Shown here: positions 21,111 to 33,400 of the stretch, piece after piece
Layout: each line of letters opens with the position of its first letter
Numbering within the stretch: the first letter of the stretch is position 1
Assembly: GCA_037179385.1 (NCBI GenBank)
Contig: CM074200.1
Location: 32,987,884 to 33,051,883 of the forward strand
Origin: Holothuria scabra
Taxonomy: Eukaryota; Echinodermata; Holothuroidea; Aspidochirotida; Holothuriidae
Direction of reading: 5' to 3'
DNA: 64,000 nt
Notes under the pieces: model-generated
Databases searched by the model: none
What the model was told of the DNA's origin: nothing
What the model saw: only the letters and a program-made list of their open reading frames with translations
Program-made: the position numbers and the translations under genes

Positions 21111-21560
21111 CAGTACATGTACGTATGAAATCAGTACATGTACGTAAGCAAACAGTACATGAACGTATGAAATCAGTACATGATCGTAAGCAGTTAATAC
21201 ATGAACGTGTACTTTTACTACATCGCATTCGGTGAGCCTTTTGGCGGACTTCTGGTACCCCAAAAGGCTCACTCTGTATGGCGTGCAGAAGAGACAATAA
21301 TAACATGATGCTCTTACGTTTTTACATGTACAACATGTTTTTAGATGTACAACATGTGATTTTACATGTATATCGTAACATTTAACATGATGAACTTATG
21401 CCATGGTTTTAGTACATGATGGTGTAAATTTACACTATGATCATATGAAGTTAGTACATCATCGTATATTTTTGGTACATGAAAGTGTAATTTTAGTACA
21501 TGAATGTGTATTTTTAGAACATCATCATATTTGGTGAGCCTTTTGGCGTGCCATATACAG
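21111..21560. repeat. 21-bp tandem repeat and hairpin cluster (foldback-like)
   Basis: From 21111 there are five 21-bp units starting CAGTACATG (21111, 21132, 21153, 21174, 21195), with alternating ends that make a 42-bp super-period. Next comes GGTGAGCCTTTTGG at 21230, whose inverted copy CCAAAAGGCTCAC about 28 bp on makes a 13-bp stem. A second TTTTAGTACATGA-type array fills about 21310-21520, and another direct GGTGAGCCTTTTGGCG lies at 21533. It begins 21 bp after the preceding TIR element. Confidence 0.7.
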
Positions 21561-21896
21561 CTGCTGTAACATTGAATAGATTGTGGGAGTGGGGTGCAGA
21601 TTGAGGAATGGTGATATTTCATTTCATTAGGCTACTAACTTTAACTTAGCTGTTATAGCTTTGTATGGCAATGGCACTTGGCTAGTAGGCCCTGTATGCT
21701 CCAAAGTTAGTAGGCTACTAATGAGTACTAGCCCAGGCGCCTAGCCTAGGTCCATAAATCTTATTGCACTAACTTGCAGCCTACATTGTATGCTTACAAC
21801 ACGCTCTGTGCCCAGTGACTGACTCAAGGTACTGGTACTTAACCCGATTAGTTATGGATTAAAATAGTGGTCAGTGTCAATGAAGTTGAATGAATA
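21561..21896 (+). other. Spacer between foldback structures, nothing seen
   Basis: About 335 bp with short repeats of CTAGGC, AGTAGGC and similar (for example GGCTAGTAGGCC near 21679) but no gene or recognised element. Confidence 0.5.
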
Positions 21897-23088
21897 CTTA
21901 CTACTCGAAGCAGGCCAAGTCGTCCCCAAACCAACTCGTCCCCAACCAACTCGTCCCCAAGCCAACTCGTCCCCAAGCCAAGTCGTCCCCAAGCCAACTC
22001 GTCCCCAAGCCAACTCGTCCCCAAACCAACTCGTCCCCAAACCAACTCGTCCCCAATATGAAAAATGTTGTGATTTTTATGGCGCGAGAAAGATGAATAT
22101 TACCGACCAAACATAATCAAAACTGAAATATTTATGTGACAAAACATGATATTTATTTCGTAGCTTCAAATATTAGGCCTATATTTGTAAAACAAATTTC
22201 CAATAAAAATACAATTATAGAAAGAGTATGTTCATAACAAGATATTTATTTGCAATTAAATATATTCCCAACAAAAATATATGTTTGCTCTAAAATATAT
22301 ATTTAGAAGAATATTTATTTCCGACACTTGAAATATATTAGTAAAGAAAAATTATGTTTACACCAAAATATATTTGCAAGAAAATATATCTTTCTTGAAA
22401 AAGTTACCATGTTCGCCACAAAGTTATATTTGCAACAAAAATATTCTTCCAACCAGAAATATATTTTCAAGAAAAGGAAATAAGTTTACAATATAAATGT
22501 AGGCCTATCTGCAAGAAACATTACTTTTGCCAACACATTTATTTGCATGACTAATTATATTTTCCAAACTAAACATATGTCCCCATCAGTTGTGTTTAAA
22601 ATATATGTTATCAAACTCCAAAAATATATATGTTATTTGTTATGATGGGTAGACAAATTGCGACAATAAAGTTATCATGCTCTATTTTAAACCACTTGTC
22701 ATTCTCTATATATGCATAAATCACGGCTTCAAAAATTAAAAAAAAAATTATGTTTCACGAAATCTCCCTTTTAACTAGCAAAAGGGAGGAAAAAATATTG
22801 AATTAACAAGCCAAAAACAAATGCAAAGTCGGTATTAGCTGGTCTCTTGAAATGAGATAATTTTATTTTCCACCAATTTTTCACTAATTTCTCATATTGG
22901 GGCCGACTTGGCTTGGGGACAACTAGGCTTGGGGACAAGTTGGTTTGGGGACGAGTTGGTTTGGGGACGAGTTGGTTTGGGGGCGACTTGGCTTGGGGAC
23001 GACTTGGCTTGGGGACGAGTTGGCTTGGGGACGAGTTGGTTGAGGACGAGTTGGTTTAGGGACGACTTGGCCCGAAAGCCTTACTACT
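21897..23088. mobile_element. Foldback-like element with tandem-repeat inverted arms and 9-bp flanking duplication
   Basis: The left arm (about 21915-22057) holds nine units of a 16-bp repeat, CCAACTCGTCCCCAAR, with CCAAGTCG variants. The right arm (about 22893-23072) holds eleven units in the opposite orientation. Both arms start GGCCAAGTCGTCCC at the outside and share CCCCAATATG at the inner edge. CTTACTACT flanks the element at 21897-21905 and 23080-23088, a 9-bp target duplication. The 835-bp interior is strongly AT-rich with recurrent ATATATTT motifs and has no coding frame. Known Foldback elements share this combination of arm structure and 9-bp duplication. Confidence 0.85.
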
Positions 23089-23162
23089 TAGCTACTTGCA
23101 ATGCACTTAGCTACAACAATTTCTCTTATTTCATAGATTTTTAAAAAGTACCTTTCCTCAAT

Positions 23163-23247
23163 AGGTTTCGCACCTCTCCGCCATGGCGGAAAGGTGCGAA
23201 ACCTGTGGCGGAATGTTATGGCGGAATGTACCGATGGCGGAATGACA
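23163..23247. promoter_or_regulatory. 42-bp near-perfect palindrome followed by GGCGGAATG repeats
   Basis: At 23163-23204, AGGTTTCGCACCT faces AGGTGCGAAACCT around the centre TCCGCCATGGCGGA; only one base pair of 21 is mismatched. Then GGCGGAATG occurs three times (about 23207, 23220 and 23238). ATGGCGG is the core of YY1-type promoter motifs, and CGCCATATTG at 23284 is another on the opposite strand. A promoter role for GCC1 or a divergent transcript is inference; there is no TSS evidence. Confidence 0.45.
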
Positions 23248-25294
23248 CTGTATTCGCCCTAGGCCAAGCTTAGCTCAACGTTCGCCATATTGTTACAGTA
23301 GGCTAGCCACACAGTACGACTGCTACAGTGCCAGCCTAGCCTAGCCTAGGCCTAGTATTAAGTTAGGCCAATTAGGCTACTAGTGGATTGAAAGTTCAAA
23401 CCTGGGCGCGTTGCGTTTAAATTCAAGAAATGATTAGCGATAACAAGCGAAGCCATGTACGCCTCGCCAAAGAATTCTGACTAAGGTGTTGCACTACTCT
23501 ACCAATTCTCTCCTCTCACTCTCAGTCATACTCATAATTTAAAGGACCGCTAGTCTCTCTTCCATCATAACACAGGATTGGATGGTACACAGGTACGACG
23601 TAGCTGGCGCCTACGTACGTACGGGTTATCGCTATATCTTGCAGTACGTCTTGCTCAATATGACAACAAAGCCACTAACACGTCATATGAAATATACGGA
23701 GCCTTTAGTGCGTCGTACAAAGCTAAGATATTTTCAAGAGCATCATACCCGAACGTACGAATGCCTATTCATGCCATTTGAAAAATATTTTTTAGATCGA
23801 TAAAAATATCGATATTTTGAGTAATTGGTTTAATTAATGTAAATATGTGCAGCAATAAGTCTTTTACCAGTAATTCACCCAACAACTAATGATATTAACT
23901 TACAACATTTGCGAATGAGAAATTTGAACGTTATCTATCAAAATTGAATTGCTGGGATCGGGTAAATCTTTGTTAGTTTGTCGTTTCATATATGGTGATA
24001 CGAACATTCTAACTGCTGTTGAAAGTAAAGCTGATCCTTTTAACCCCCCTTTTTGTGTTCTCTACGTAATTCTGGGGATTTTGCTGACGAGGTTGACTTG
24101 GTAATTAAATGTCCTTATTAAATCACAACAAAGAGCAATGTATATTAAGCCCTATTATTATGTCTGGCCTACGGTTTGGAAATATCAGCACTTATTTAAT
24201 GTTACAAGTGACAATCAACTCTCTAAGCTTGCTAAATTTGTTTCCTTTATTATGAATAATCTCGGATGAAACGGATGATTTACCTGGTGGTGTATATACA
24301 GTCGAAGTTCAATGTATTTGTATTTTCATCTATTAATTAAAAAGTAGATTGCTCTTAAAGCACTTAAGTATTCTTGTGTCTATGTAATTGCCTACAGCTT
24401 TGATTTTGTAATACGTGTAGGCCAACTCATTTTGCATGTCATTTTCCTATACCCCAGAAGGAGTCTCAAGTCCTTAGAGAAAGAAATAAACTTCTTTATC
24501 TTCTAAGATATTCTAAAACCAGCCTTTGTTTTCCTTTGAAATGAAAAATGACCTTGACAACTTTCTGTTTGCCTACAAAGCACGCTGCAGAGAAAGGGTT
24601 TACCAATCAATTACATCACCCTATAAGAGTAAGAGTGATATGGCACATTGGTACAAGGTGCAGTAACCTTCAGAAAGACAAAGATAGTAATTGCACTTAA
24701 AGTTGAACAATGACATCACAAATTATTGTACAATGTACCATTTTAAGTTGTTTGAATAGGTCTAAGCTTCAACATTTTATATCTCAGCTCAGGAATGTCC
24801 TATGAAAATGGGAGTTAAACCGTGTAAATTTATTTTACACGATCTTTAATGTGTATTTTTTATTATTTTTACTTGAGTTACACTCTAAGTCGCTAGTACG
24901 AATTAGTACCGTATGTCGTAAATGCGGCTATTAAAGGGCAGAACTGAATCAGTCACCCCAACTTGAAGTATTGTAGTATTGTTGTTTCATGCTTGGCTGT
25001 TGAGAGTCATGTAACAACATTTTTTCTCTTTAAATGTGAAATTTACTGCAAGTAATTGCTTGGTTTATCTTGAATATACATAGTGAAGTCATAAAATATC
25101 ATGAAAGATACTTTGAAGACGAAAATTGTTATGTTAAGCTTTTTCTTCAAAATAAGTTTGGGGGACTGTTCTTGACCTTTAAGTCGTATTAACAGTTTAA
25201 AGACATAATAAGGACACGGCCTTACGCATGCATGTGATTGTGATGTGGACGTCGTTTCAAACAATTTGGACCTTTCTGAGAGGAAAATTGAAAC
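23248..25294 (+). other. Intergenic sequence without recognised genes
   Basis: About 2 kb. CCTAGGC/TAGCC-rich sequence near 23330-23390 is the only local structure; overlapping open frames at 23578-23803 have no recognisable product. The interspersed repeat at 25020-25210 lies here. Possible minus-strand donors (for example CAG/GTAAAT at 24277) could belong to a distant 5' exon of GCC1 but cannot be confirmed. Confidence 0.6.
25020..25210 (+). repeat. Interspersed repeat, copy 2 (partner at 10310-10560)
   Basis: See the ordered boxes shared with the intron 9 copy. Here the G tract is only five bases long instead of eighteen, so the tract expanded in one copy after dispersal or shrank in the other. 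No open frame or terminal repeat recognised. Confidence 0.65.
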
Positions 25295-25648
25295 CAGCGG
25301 CGGGTTTAGGGGGGGGGGGTGACTAGGGTGGCTAGCAACCCCCCTTTTTGACAAAAAAATAATAATAACAAAAAGTAGGCATTGTTTTCACATGCTATCG
25401 TCTTCCTATTATGAATATTTCCTATGGAAGGCGAACAACAATTTTAAAAGTACATATTTAAAAGTGGATTAACTAAAATGTTAAATGCAGCAACATCAAA
25501 GACTAATTTAATTCTGGCAGTCTGGTACGAACATAGAATAGAGCTTGAAGGTGCAACCGTATTACAGACGAAATACTTACTTTTTTTCTGAAATATTCAA
25601 AACCCAAATCCTAGCCACCCCCTTTTTAAAACCCTAGATCCGCCACTG
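25295..25648. mobile_element. hAT-like MITE
   Basis: The left end reads CAGCGGCGGGTTTAGGG. The right end on the minus strand reads CAGTGGCGGATCTAGGG. The inverted match continues inward with GGGTGGCTAG in both arms. GAAAC immediately flanks both ends. CAGYGGCGGATCTAGGG ends are typical of small hAT-type elements in many animals (family knowledge), although an 8-bp duplication is not preserved. It is 354 bp long with no transposase. Confidence 0.75.
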
Positions 25649-27244
25649 GAAACACTAGCAGTTCTTGTTGAAGAATGTGCCCTTCCTATGAGACGAAATC
25701 AGAATTAGGTCGTTGGCAGACTGAAGTTCTTAATTGGGATTTTAGCATGCGGAATTAGTTGGACTCTCCGACGATATTGCAAACTTCCTTTTAAACATAT
25801 AATTGAAAATCTGAAATTACATTGTTCCAGCGTGCAGAGAGTGGGCAGAAAATCTTAAAAATTTTTGGTTTTCTTTGTACGTAGGAAAGAAACTGTCCTT
25901 CTTCCTGCATTAGTAAAACCGAGCAGAATGGCCGGGGTTGACTGAAGTTTGCTGCAGGGCACAAATTTTTTTCGGGTGGGTTCTGCCCGGATAATGTCAC
26001 TGCCGCCCTTATCTTCGTACGCCTATGATCCCTCAGGCTGTAAGAAGCGACTCTAGTGATTTATATTTTGCAGTGGAGTACGCGATGTAGGCCTACGTGT
26101 CAACTACTTGCATACATAAATATTATGAGATGAATAGGACACAAGTTGAGAAATGGGCTGAAGGACCAGTGGGAGAGCAAAGACTAAAATCTTTGTTACT
26201 TTATTCGAATCTTAATTGGTGAAATAAGGACAGTGTTAATTATGTGGTGAATATTCAAGTGGCAGTAAACTTGGGATTTTCGCTGTAATCCCTGAAATCT
26301 CATCTCGAGTTGTTGCAGTTTATTTAAAAATTTTCATCCCATTTAAAGTAAGTAATTCATTACCCCAGGAAGTTTTAATATTCTCAACCAACTTACTACT
26401 AGCCAGGGGGTCGCCAAGCTTGGGATCCTGGAGGCACGTGCCCCTGGAAAACCTTGTGCCATGTGTGCCTCCCAACTAAGATTTGGGATTTTCAAAAAAC
26501 AAAGGTTATGCATTCTGTAGTCATAGTGGGACTATAAGATTTGCTAAGATTAAATACTCAATAGGCCAAGAAAGGCAGTAATTTTATTTTAATCAAATGA
26601 AAAAATGTCCAAACAAGCGGGTCGGAAATGCCATTTCCAGCTGTCGGAGCAGTCGCGATTTTTCAAACTTAATTTTCTGTAAGCTCTAGTGTGCGCCAGT
26701 GGAAGGTAGTACTCTGATCAAGAAATGATCTTTCTAGTTTGAGGTATTCCCATCAACTGCTCTCTCCGCATAGTTATGATCCTCTTCACTTAGTTCAATG
26801 GTCAGCCTTATCCACTCCTGGCAGTTGTTTCACAAGTTTTGTTGCCAATAAAATCTTAGCATTAAATGGAAGTTATTTTGAAACCAGTGTTAAGTTGTTA
26901 ACTAAAAAGAATTGGCCTTAACTGAGGATAATTTCAATACCTCACAAACACCCTGAAACCAAAGTACTTCAAGGGACTCTGCCTCCTGGATCCTCTCTAG
27001 GGCTTTGCCGCTGGAACACACTGGATAGGGCCTAGCGCTTCGCAATAATGGTGCCCCAAAAGCTATGCATGGGTGGTGTGTAGCAGTTACCAGTGCCCCT
27101 TCATAAATGTTGTGCGCCAAAAATAAAACGTCTGACGGGAAAAGCCATTTCCAGCTGTCTGAGCAGTCGCGCTTTTTTCAAAATTTTCTGTATTCTGCTT
27201 GTGTATTACTCTTTCCCCTCTAGAACTCATTTTCATCCAAATAC
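25649..27244 (+). other. Intergenic sequence with a diverged direct repeat
   Basis: About 1.6 kb. CCATTTCCAGCTGTCGGAGC with AGTCGCGATTTTTCAAA at 26630-26665 recurs as CCATTTCCAGCTGTCTGAGC with AGTCGCGCTTTTTTCAAA at 27144-27180, about 515 bp apart. Both are followed by AATTTTCTGTA. No gene or complete element recognised. Confidence 0.55.
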
Positions 27245-27249
27245 AATTT

Positions 27250-27515
27250 AGCAGACCATGAGGAATCCTCAAACGGTCGTCATCTCTGCTACGTATCAAG
27301 ATGGTCAGGTTTTCTCCACGGTTTGCCTTTTTTATTGGTTTCAAACTAGAGAACAAATAGTCAAATGCGGACACAATGCAAATATAGACGCTCTCGTTGC
27401 GCGGTTGTAGGCTGCATTCGTACTTTGAGGAGCTTGAAACCTTGTCGCGCAAATCTTCGTGCTTCCCCAGTGTTGAGGTTACGTACTTAGTTAGGAAGCG
27501 GACGTCTAACTCCAA
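27250..27515 (-). other. Uncharacterised open frame in the 1.08-kb segment
   Basis: On the minus strand about 88 codons are open, starting MELDVRFLTKY and ending RLRIPHGLLN, and they are unchanged in copy 2 (30414-30679). It has a balanced hydrophobic and charged composition, but I recognise no domain. In copy 1 the frame runs on past the repeat edge into unrelated flanking DNA, in copy 2 it stops after two more codons, so the end is not conserved. It may be chance or a captured gene fragment. Confidence 0.2.
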
Positions 27516-30414
27516 TACTCGTGCCTGGGAAAATGTTTACTGACAGACAAAACGCCATAAAAATTTGATGGGATGTTGTTTCTTACTGTGTAACCGACAA
27601 AATAAGATGATTTTTGCATTTGGATTTTGTAGACAATGAGTTGAAATACAGACTGTGCAAAATTCAAGGCAATCTGACCAATTTTAGTGCCCTTTTTTAT
27701 GTTATTACTCCGCTCTGCGAAATGCCGTTTTTGAGTAGCTATTATGGCGGGAAACACGTCCCTATCATTCAAGGCTCTCTAGCTCAAAATTTCAATGGTC
27801 GTGGTATGGAAATTTGAAAGTGCCATGAAAGCCGAGATTGTGAGCTTCGATCAGAGGGGTGGCATGTCCTGGTTGAAAACTTCTACTGGGAGCTAGGGGA
27901 ACGGAGTAGCCCAATTTAGTGTGTAAGTCAATGAGACTTATAATTAGTGGCCCGCTACTTTTACAGTACATACTGATTATGTCTCAAGAAGAAACGGAAA
28001 ATTCTGGCTAACAAAGCCACGGTTTCCTGCTTCGCTTCTGCGCTCCATTTGATATTATAAATATAACAAACCAGCATTTCATGACTGGCGAAAAGTGGGG
28101 GACATTCAAGCATTGCAACATTATTCGGGCATGTTTCGGACAGCATGGAATACGGTACCAATACTTTCGGATGCGAAAGAAAGGGGGCGTGCGTTTCAGT
28201 TGCTCTGAATCCCTTTCTCCGTAACTTTCACTTGTACGTCGTGCAGCTGCAGACTTAGGGTACAAGTTAAACATATATTCCAACTGATTTCCAACACTGC
28301 AGTAAGTCAGTCGGTAGATCGAATTGACCAAATCTCTGGCAAAGAGCCGTTCAGCGAAACCAAACTATGAAACTGCTCCCTAAGGAAGCTACAACCGCTG
28401 AGGGAACAAACTTAAGTCTTCACTTACGTCTTCAATCAAAACTACAAAGGCCACCCCCCCGCCTCAAAAAGGTATGAACCGTGACTGAGTGTTTTGCTGT
28501 TATATTCAGGTTTCTAGTGATTTGCTTAGAGCATTTAACAATTTGTAAGGCGTGTAAAAATGTTCATGATAAAACAACACAGTTATCTTTTCAAAGGTGT
28601 TATTTCTGTGTCCAGTGTTTCCAAATATAGAACTGTCGATTTTTTACAGCTATTTTTCTTTTTCTTTTCTTTTTTATTCCTCCTATATTTTATCGACTCC
28701 TTTGCATTCCGACTGTCTTTTTGCTTCTTGTTTTCTTCACGAGGCTTTCTTTTCCTTATTGATGACCTGCTGTAAACTTTGAAATAATGTTAATATGGAC
28801 GTTATCATATATAACTAACATGATAAGGTCGGTCAACGTTACACCCCCCCTCCCCCCAAACAAAGTGGTTTTCGATGAGTATTATAAATGATTTTTAAAT
28901 AACTTCCCATTTAAAGATAAATACTATTCCATTTTAACTGTAATTAGCATTTGATTCGAAAGGCCTCAATATGATCAGAAGCCCCGGCTACGAATGTAGC
29001 CGGGGCTTCTGATCATATTGAGGCCAAATTTGTATATCTTTCGAGAGCGACTCTTGCTTTTAGTAAAAAGCGCTCTGGAATGAATATTCATAACTCGTCG
29101 ATGCGAAAAAGCTTTTTTTTTCTATGGCAACTATTCATTAAGACTGTTAGGGGGTAGGCTTAAGCACCTAGATGCCTATTGTCCTCGTGGCATGGATTGT
29201 TGATTTGTAACAAAGACAGTGGTTCTTTTGAACTTGACCAAGTCTTCCTTTGTGTACTTATTGCCGTCTCAACATAATACACGCCGTCATCTTACCAAAA
29301 TGTTATCAAGAGGGAACATTAGGACAACCTTTGCAATATATAACTAAATAGGTTGGGGTCTATCGTCAATTTAATATCAAAGTTGACTAACTGAAGTGCC
29401 TCTTATGCTAAACTGTAGGCCATCTAAAGCAATTTTGAGGAATTTGTGGGATTGAAAACTGGTGAGCATATATTAGCCTAGTGTTTGATGAGTGAGTAAA
29501 ATAGGCCTGGATAAGGGTACGAAAGCTAAGTTGAGCTCTACTAGCAAAACTTCTTTGGGACATGGTTGTAATAAATCGAATTGGTATCAAAGGATAACCT
29601 GTCAGCTTTTGGCGCATGGGTGACGTAGATCCTGTCAAACTTCGACGAGTGTTTGAGAGGTCATTTTACTCGTTCAAATTAGAGTGTAAGTCATTGTAGA
29701 TATTATTGCTATCTTTGTAAATATTCGGGAAAATCTTTCGAAAGAAGTCGTATAGTAAGTTTAAATTTTAGGTAGACCATAAAGCAGCCATCAGCTCCTC
29801 AAGTTAATTGACGTTAATTTTTTTTTTTTTGAAATTTGTGGCAGTGATAAAGTCAGAAATTGTATTTATAAAGCAAGAGTTATCGCAACACTTATTATAT
29901 TTCTCTTGGACTCACCCACCAAATCAGGCCCCTTCCCGGCCCTTAATTTCTTGTACAAGTTTTCACACCTGGAAATACCAACCCTCTGGTTAAAACTCAA
30001 ACTGTGGGCTCCGCTTTTTATTTCATGACCATTGCAATTTTCAGCTCAGTAGAGTACCGGAAATGATCGGTAGGCTACGTGTTTCATCATTGTCGATGCT
30101 CAAAGGCAAATCATTGATCACACAGAGCAGTTATACAATCGACAAATGACACTGAATTTCGTCAATTTTTTCTGAATTTTGCACAGTCTGTATTTCAGCT
30201 CATTATCTACGATGTACATTAGAGAAAAATGATCCTGTTTCATGAGTTACACAGTTAAAAACAACTTCCAAAATTATTTTGAAGCACTTCTTTTTCACGC
30301 AATATTTTTCAGTGTAACAATATTTTAATAACTCGCTGGGTTGTCGAAATTTTGTCCAAAGCAACATTTAATTTAGGGGTAAACTTCATATTTTGTCGAA
30401 TTATGGCAAATTTA
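27251..30414. repeat. Large tandem repeat, copy 1 (about 3.16 kb)
   Basis: Begins at GCAGACCATGAGG, which recurs at 30415, 3164 bp later. The first 1.08 kb (to about 28340) is present only in copies 1 and 2. The rest is shared by all four copies: GTTCAGCGAAACCAAAC (28349), two C-homopolymer tracts (about 28452 and 28844), a T/C-rich block (about 28640-28680) and the 64-bp hairpin at 28962-29025. It has no convincing gene. The left boundary is sharp against unique sequence at about 27245. Confidence 0.9.
28962..29025. repeat. 64-bp perfect hairpin, copy 1
   Basis: Two 30-base arms, starting GGCCTCAATATGATCAGAAG and ending CCCCGGCTAC, are perfectly complementary around a 4-base GAAT loop. On both sides it is bordered by AAA. 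Identical in all four repeat units. Confidence 0.95.
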
Positions 30415-33400
30415 GCAGACCATGAGGAATCCTCAAACGGTCGTCATCTCTGCTACGTATCAAGATGGTCAGGTTTTCTCCACGGTTTGCCTTTTTTATT
30501 GGTTTCAAACTAGAGAACAAATAGTCAAATGCGGACACAATGCAAATATAGACGCTCTCGTTGCGCGGTTGTAGGCTGCATTCGTACTTTGAGGAGCTTG
30601 AAACCTTGTCGCGCAAATCTTCGTGCTTCCCCAGTGTTGAGGTTACGTACTTAGTTAGGAAGCGGACGTCTAACTCCAATACTCGTGCCTGGGAAAATGT
30701 TTACTGACAGACAAAACGCCATAAAAATTTGATGGGATGTTGTTTCTTACTGTGTAACCGACAAAATAAGATGATTTTTGCATTTGGATTTTGTAGACAA
30801 TGAGTTGAAATACAGACTGTGCAAAATTCAAGGCAATCTGACCAATTTTAGTGCCCTTTTTTATGTTATTACTCCGCTCTGCGAAATGCCGGTTTGAGTA
30901 GCTATTATGGCGGGAAACACGTCCCTATCATTCAAGGCTCTCTAGCTCAAAATTTCAATGGTCGTGGTATGGAAATTTGAAAGTGCCATGAAAGCCGAGA
31001 TTGTGAGCTTCGATCAGAGGGGTGGCATGTCCTGGTTGAAAACTTCTACTGGGAGCTAGGGGAACGGAGTAGCCCAATTTAGTGTGTAAGTCAATGAGAC
31101 TTATAATTAGTGGCCCGCTACTTTTACAGTACATACTGATTATGTCTCAAGAAGAAACGGAAAATTCTGGCTAACAAAGCCACGGTTTCCTGCTTCGCTT
31201 CTGCGCTCCATTTGATATTATAAATATAACAAACCAGCATTTCATGACTGGCGAAAAGTGGGGGACATTCAAGCATTGCAACATTATTCGGGCATGTTTC
31301 GGACAGCATGGAATACGGTACCAATACTTTCGGATGCGAAAGAAAGGGGCGTGCGTTTCAGTTGCTCTGAATCCCTTTCTCCGTAACTTTCACTTGTACG
31401 TCGTGCAGCTGCAGACTTAGGGTACAAGTTAAACATATATTCCAACTGATTTCCAACACTGCAGTAAGTCAGTCGGTAGATCGAATTGACCAAATCTCTG
31501 GCAAAGAGCCGTTCAGCGAAACCAAACTATGAAACTGCTCCCTAAGGAAGCTACAACCGCTGAGGGAACAAACTTAAGTCTTCACTTACGTCTTCAATCA
31601 AAACTACAAAAGGCCACCCCCCCCCCCCGCCTCAAAAAGGTATGAACCGTGACTGAGTGTTTTGCTGTTATATTCAGGTTTCTAGTGATTTGCTTAGAGC
31701 ATTTAACAATTTGTAAGGCGTGTAAAAATGTTCATGATAAAACAACATAGTTATCTTTTCAAAGGTGTTATTTCTGTGTCCAGTGTTTCCAAATATAGAA
31801 CTGTCGATTTTTTACAGCTATTTTTCTTTTCTTTTTTATTCCTCCTATATTTTATCGACTCCTTTGCATTCCGACTGTCTTTTTGCTTCTTGTTTTCTTC
31901 ACGAGGCTTTCTTTTCCTTATTGATGACCTGCTGTAAACTTTGAAATAATGTTAATATGGACGTTATCATATATAACTAACATGATAAGGTCGGTCAACG
32001 TTACCCCCCCCCAAACAAAGTGGTTTTCGATGAGTATTATAAATGATTTTTAAATAACTTCCCATTTAAAGATAAATACTATTCCATTTTAACTGTAATT
32101 AGCATTTGATTCGAAAGGCCTCAATATGATCAGAAGCCCCGGCTACGAATGTAGCCGGGGCTTCTGATCATATTGAGGCCAAATTTGTATATCTTTCGAG
32201 AGCGACTCTTGCTTTTAGTAAAAAGCGCTCTGGAATGAATATTCATAACTCGTCGATGCGAAAAAGCTTTTTTTTCTATGGTAACTATTCATTAAGACTG
32301 TTAGGGGGTAGGCTTAAGCACCTAGGTGCCTATTGTCCTCGTGACATGGATTGCTGATTTGTAACAAAGACAGTGGTTCTTTTGAACGTGACCTAGTCTT
32401 CCTTTGGGTATTTATTGCCGTCTCAATATAATATACGCCGTCATCCTACCAAAATGTTATCAAGAGGGAACATTAAGACAACTTTTGTAATATATTACTA
32501 AATAGAATGGGGTCTATCGTCAATTTAATATTAAAGTTGACAAACTGAAGTGCCTCTTATGCTAAAATTTAGGCCATCTAAAGCAAATTTCGAGGAAATT
32601 GTGGGATTGAAAACTGGCGAGCATAAGTCAGCCTAGTGTTTGATAAGTGAGTAAAATAGGCCTGGATAAGGGTACGGAACCTAAGTTGAGCCCCACTCGC
32701 AAAATGGCTTTGGGACATGGTTGTAATAAATCGAATTGGTATCAAAGGATAACCTATCAGCTTTTTGCTCGAGGGTGACGTAGACCTTGTCAAACTTCTA
32801 CGGGTGTTTGAGAGGTCATTTTACTCGTTCAAAGTAGAGTGTAAGTCATTGAAGATTTTATTGCAAGTTAGCTACCTTAAATATTCGGGAAAATCTTTCG
32901 AAAGAAGTCCCATAGCAATTTTAAATTTTAGGTAGACCATAAAGCAGCCATCGGTCGGTCCCTCCTTAACTGACGTTCTTGGATTTGGTCCTTCTAAAAG
33001 ATTTTTGAAATTTGTGGCAGTGATAAAGTCAGAATTGAAGTATTTGTAAAGCTAGGGATATCGCAACACTTATTATATTTCTCATGGACTTACCCACTAA
33101 ATCAGGCCCCTTCCCCGGCCCTTAGTTTCTCGTACAAGTTTTCACACCTGGAAATACCAACCCTCTGGTTTAAACTCAAACTGTGGGTTATGCTTTTTAT
33201 TTCATGACCATTGAAATTTTCAGCTCAGTAGAGAATCTGGAATGATCGGTAGGTTACGTGTTTTATCGTCCTTGTCGATGCTCAAAGGTACATCATTGAT
33301 CACACAGAGCAGTTATACAATCGAAAAATGACACTGAATTTCGTCAAATTTTTCTAAATTTTCCACAGAATGTATTTCAGCTCATTATCTACGACGTACA

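Noticed and set aside
21911..22057. CRISPR-like regular repeats
   Set aside because: The units are contiguous without spacers and the DNA is from an animal; they belong to a transposon arm.
21848..23144. Glycine/tryptophan-rich and proline-rich repeat proteins
   Set aside because: They are translations of the 16-bp units in the Foldback-like arms and occur in several frames and on both strands.
28962..29025. Transcription terminator
   Set aside because: A GC-rich hairpin without a U-rich tail, in animal DNA; bacterial-type termination does not apply.
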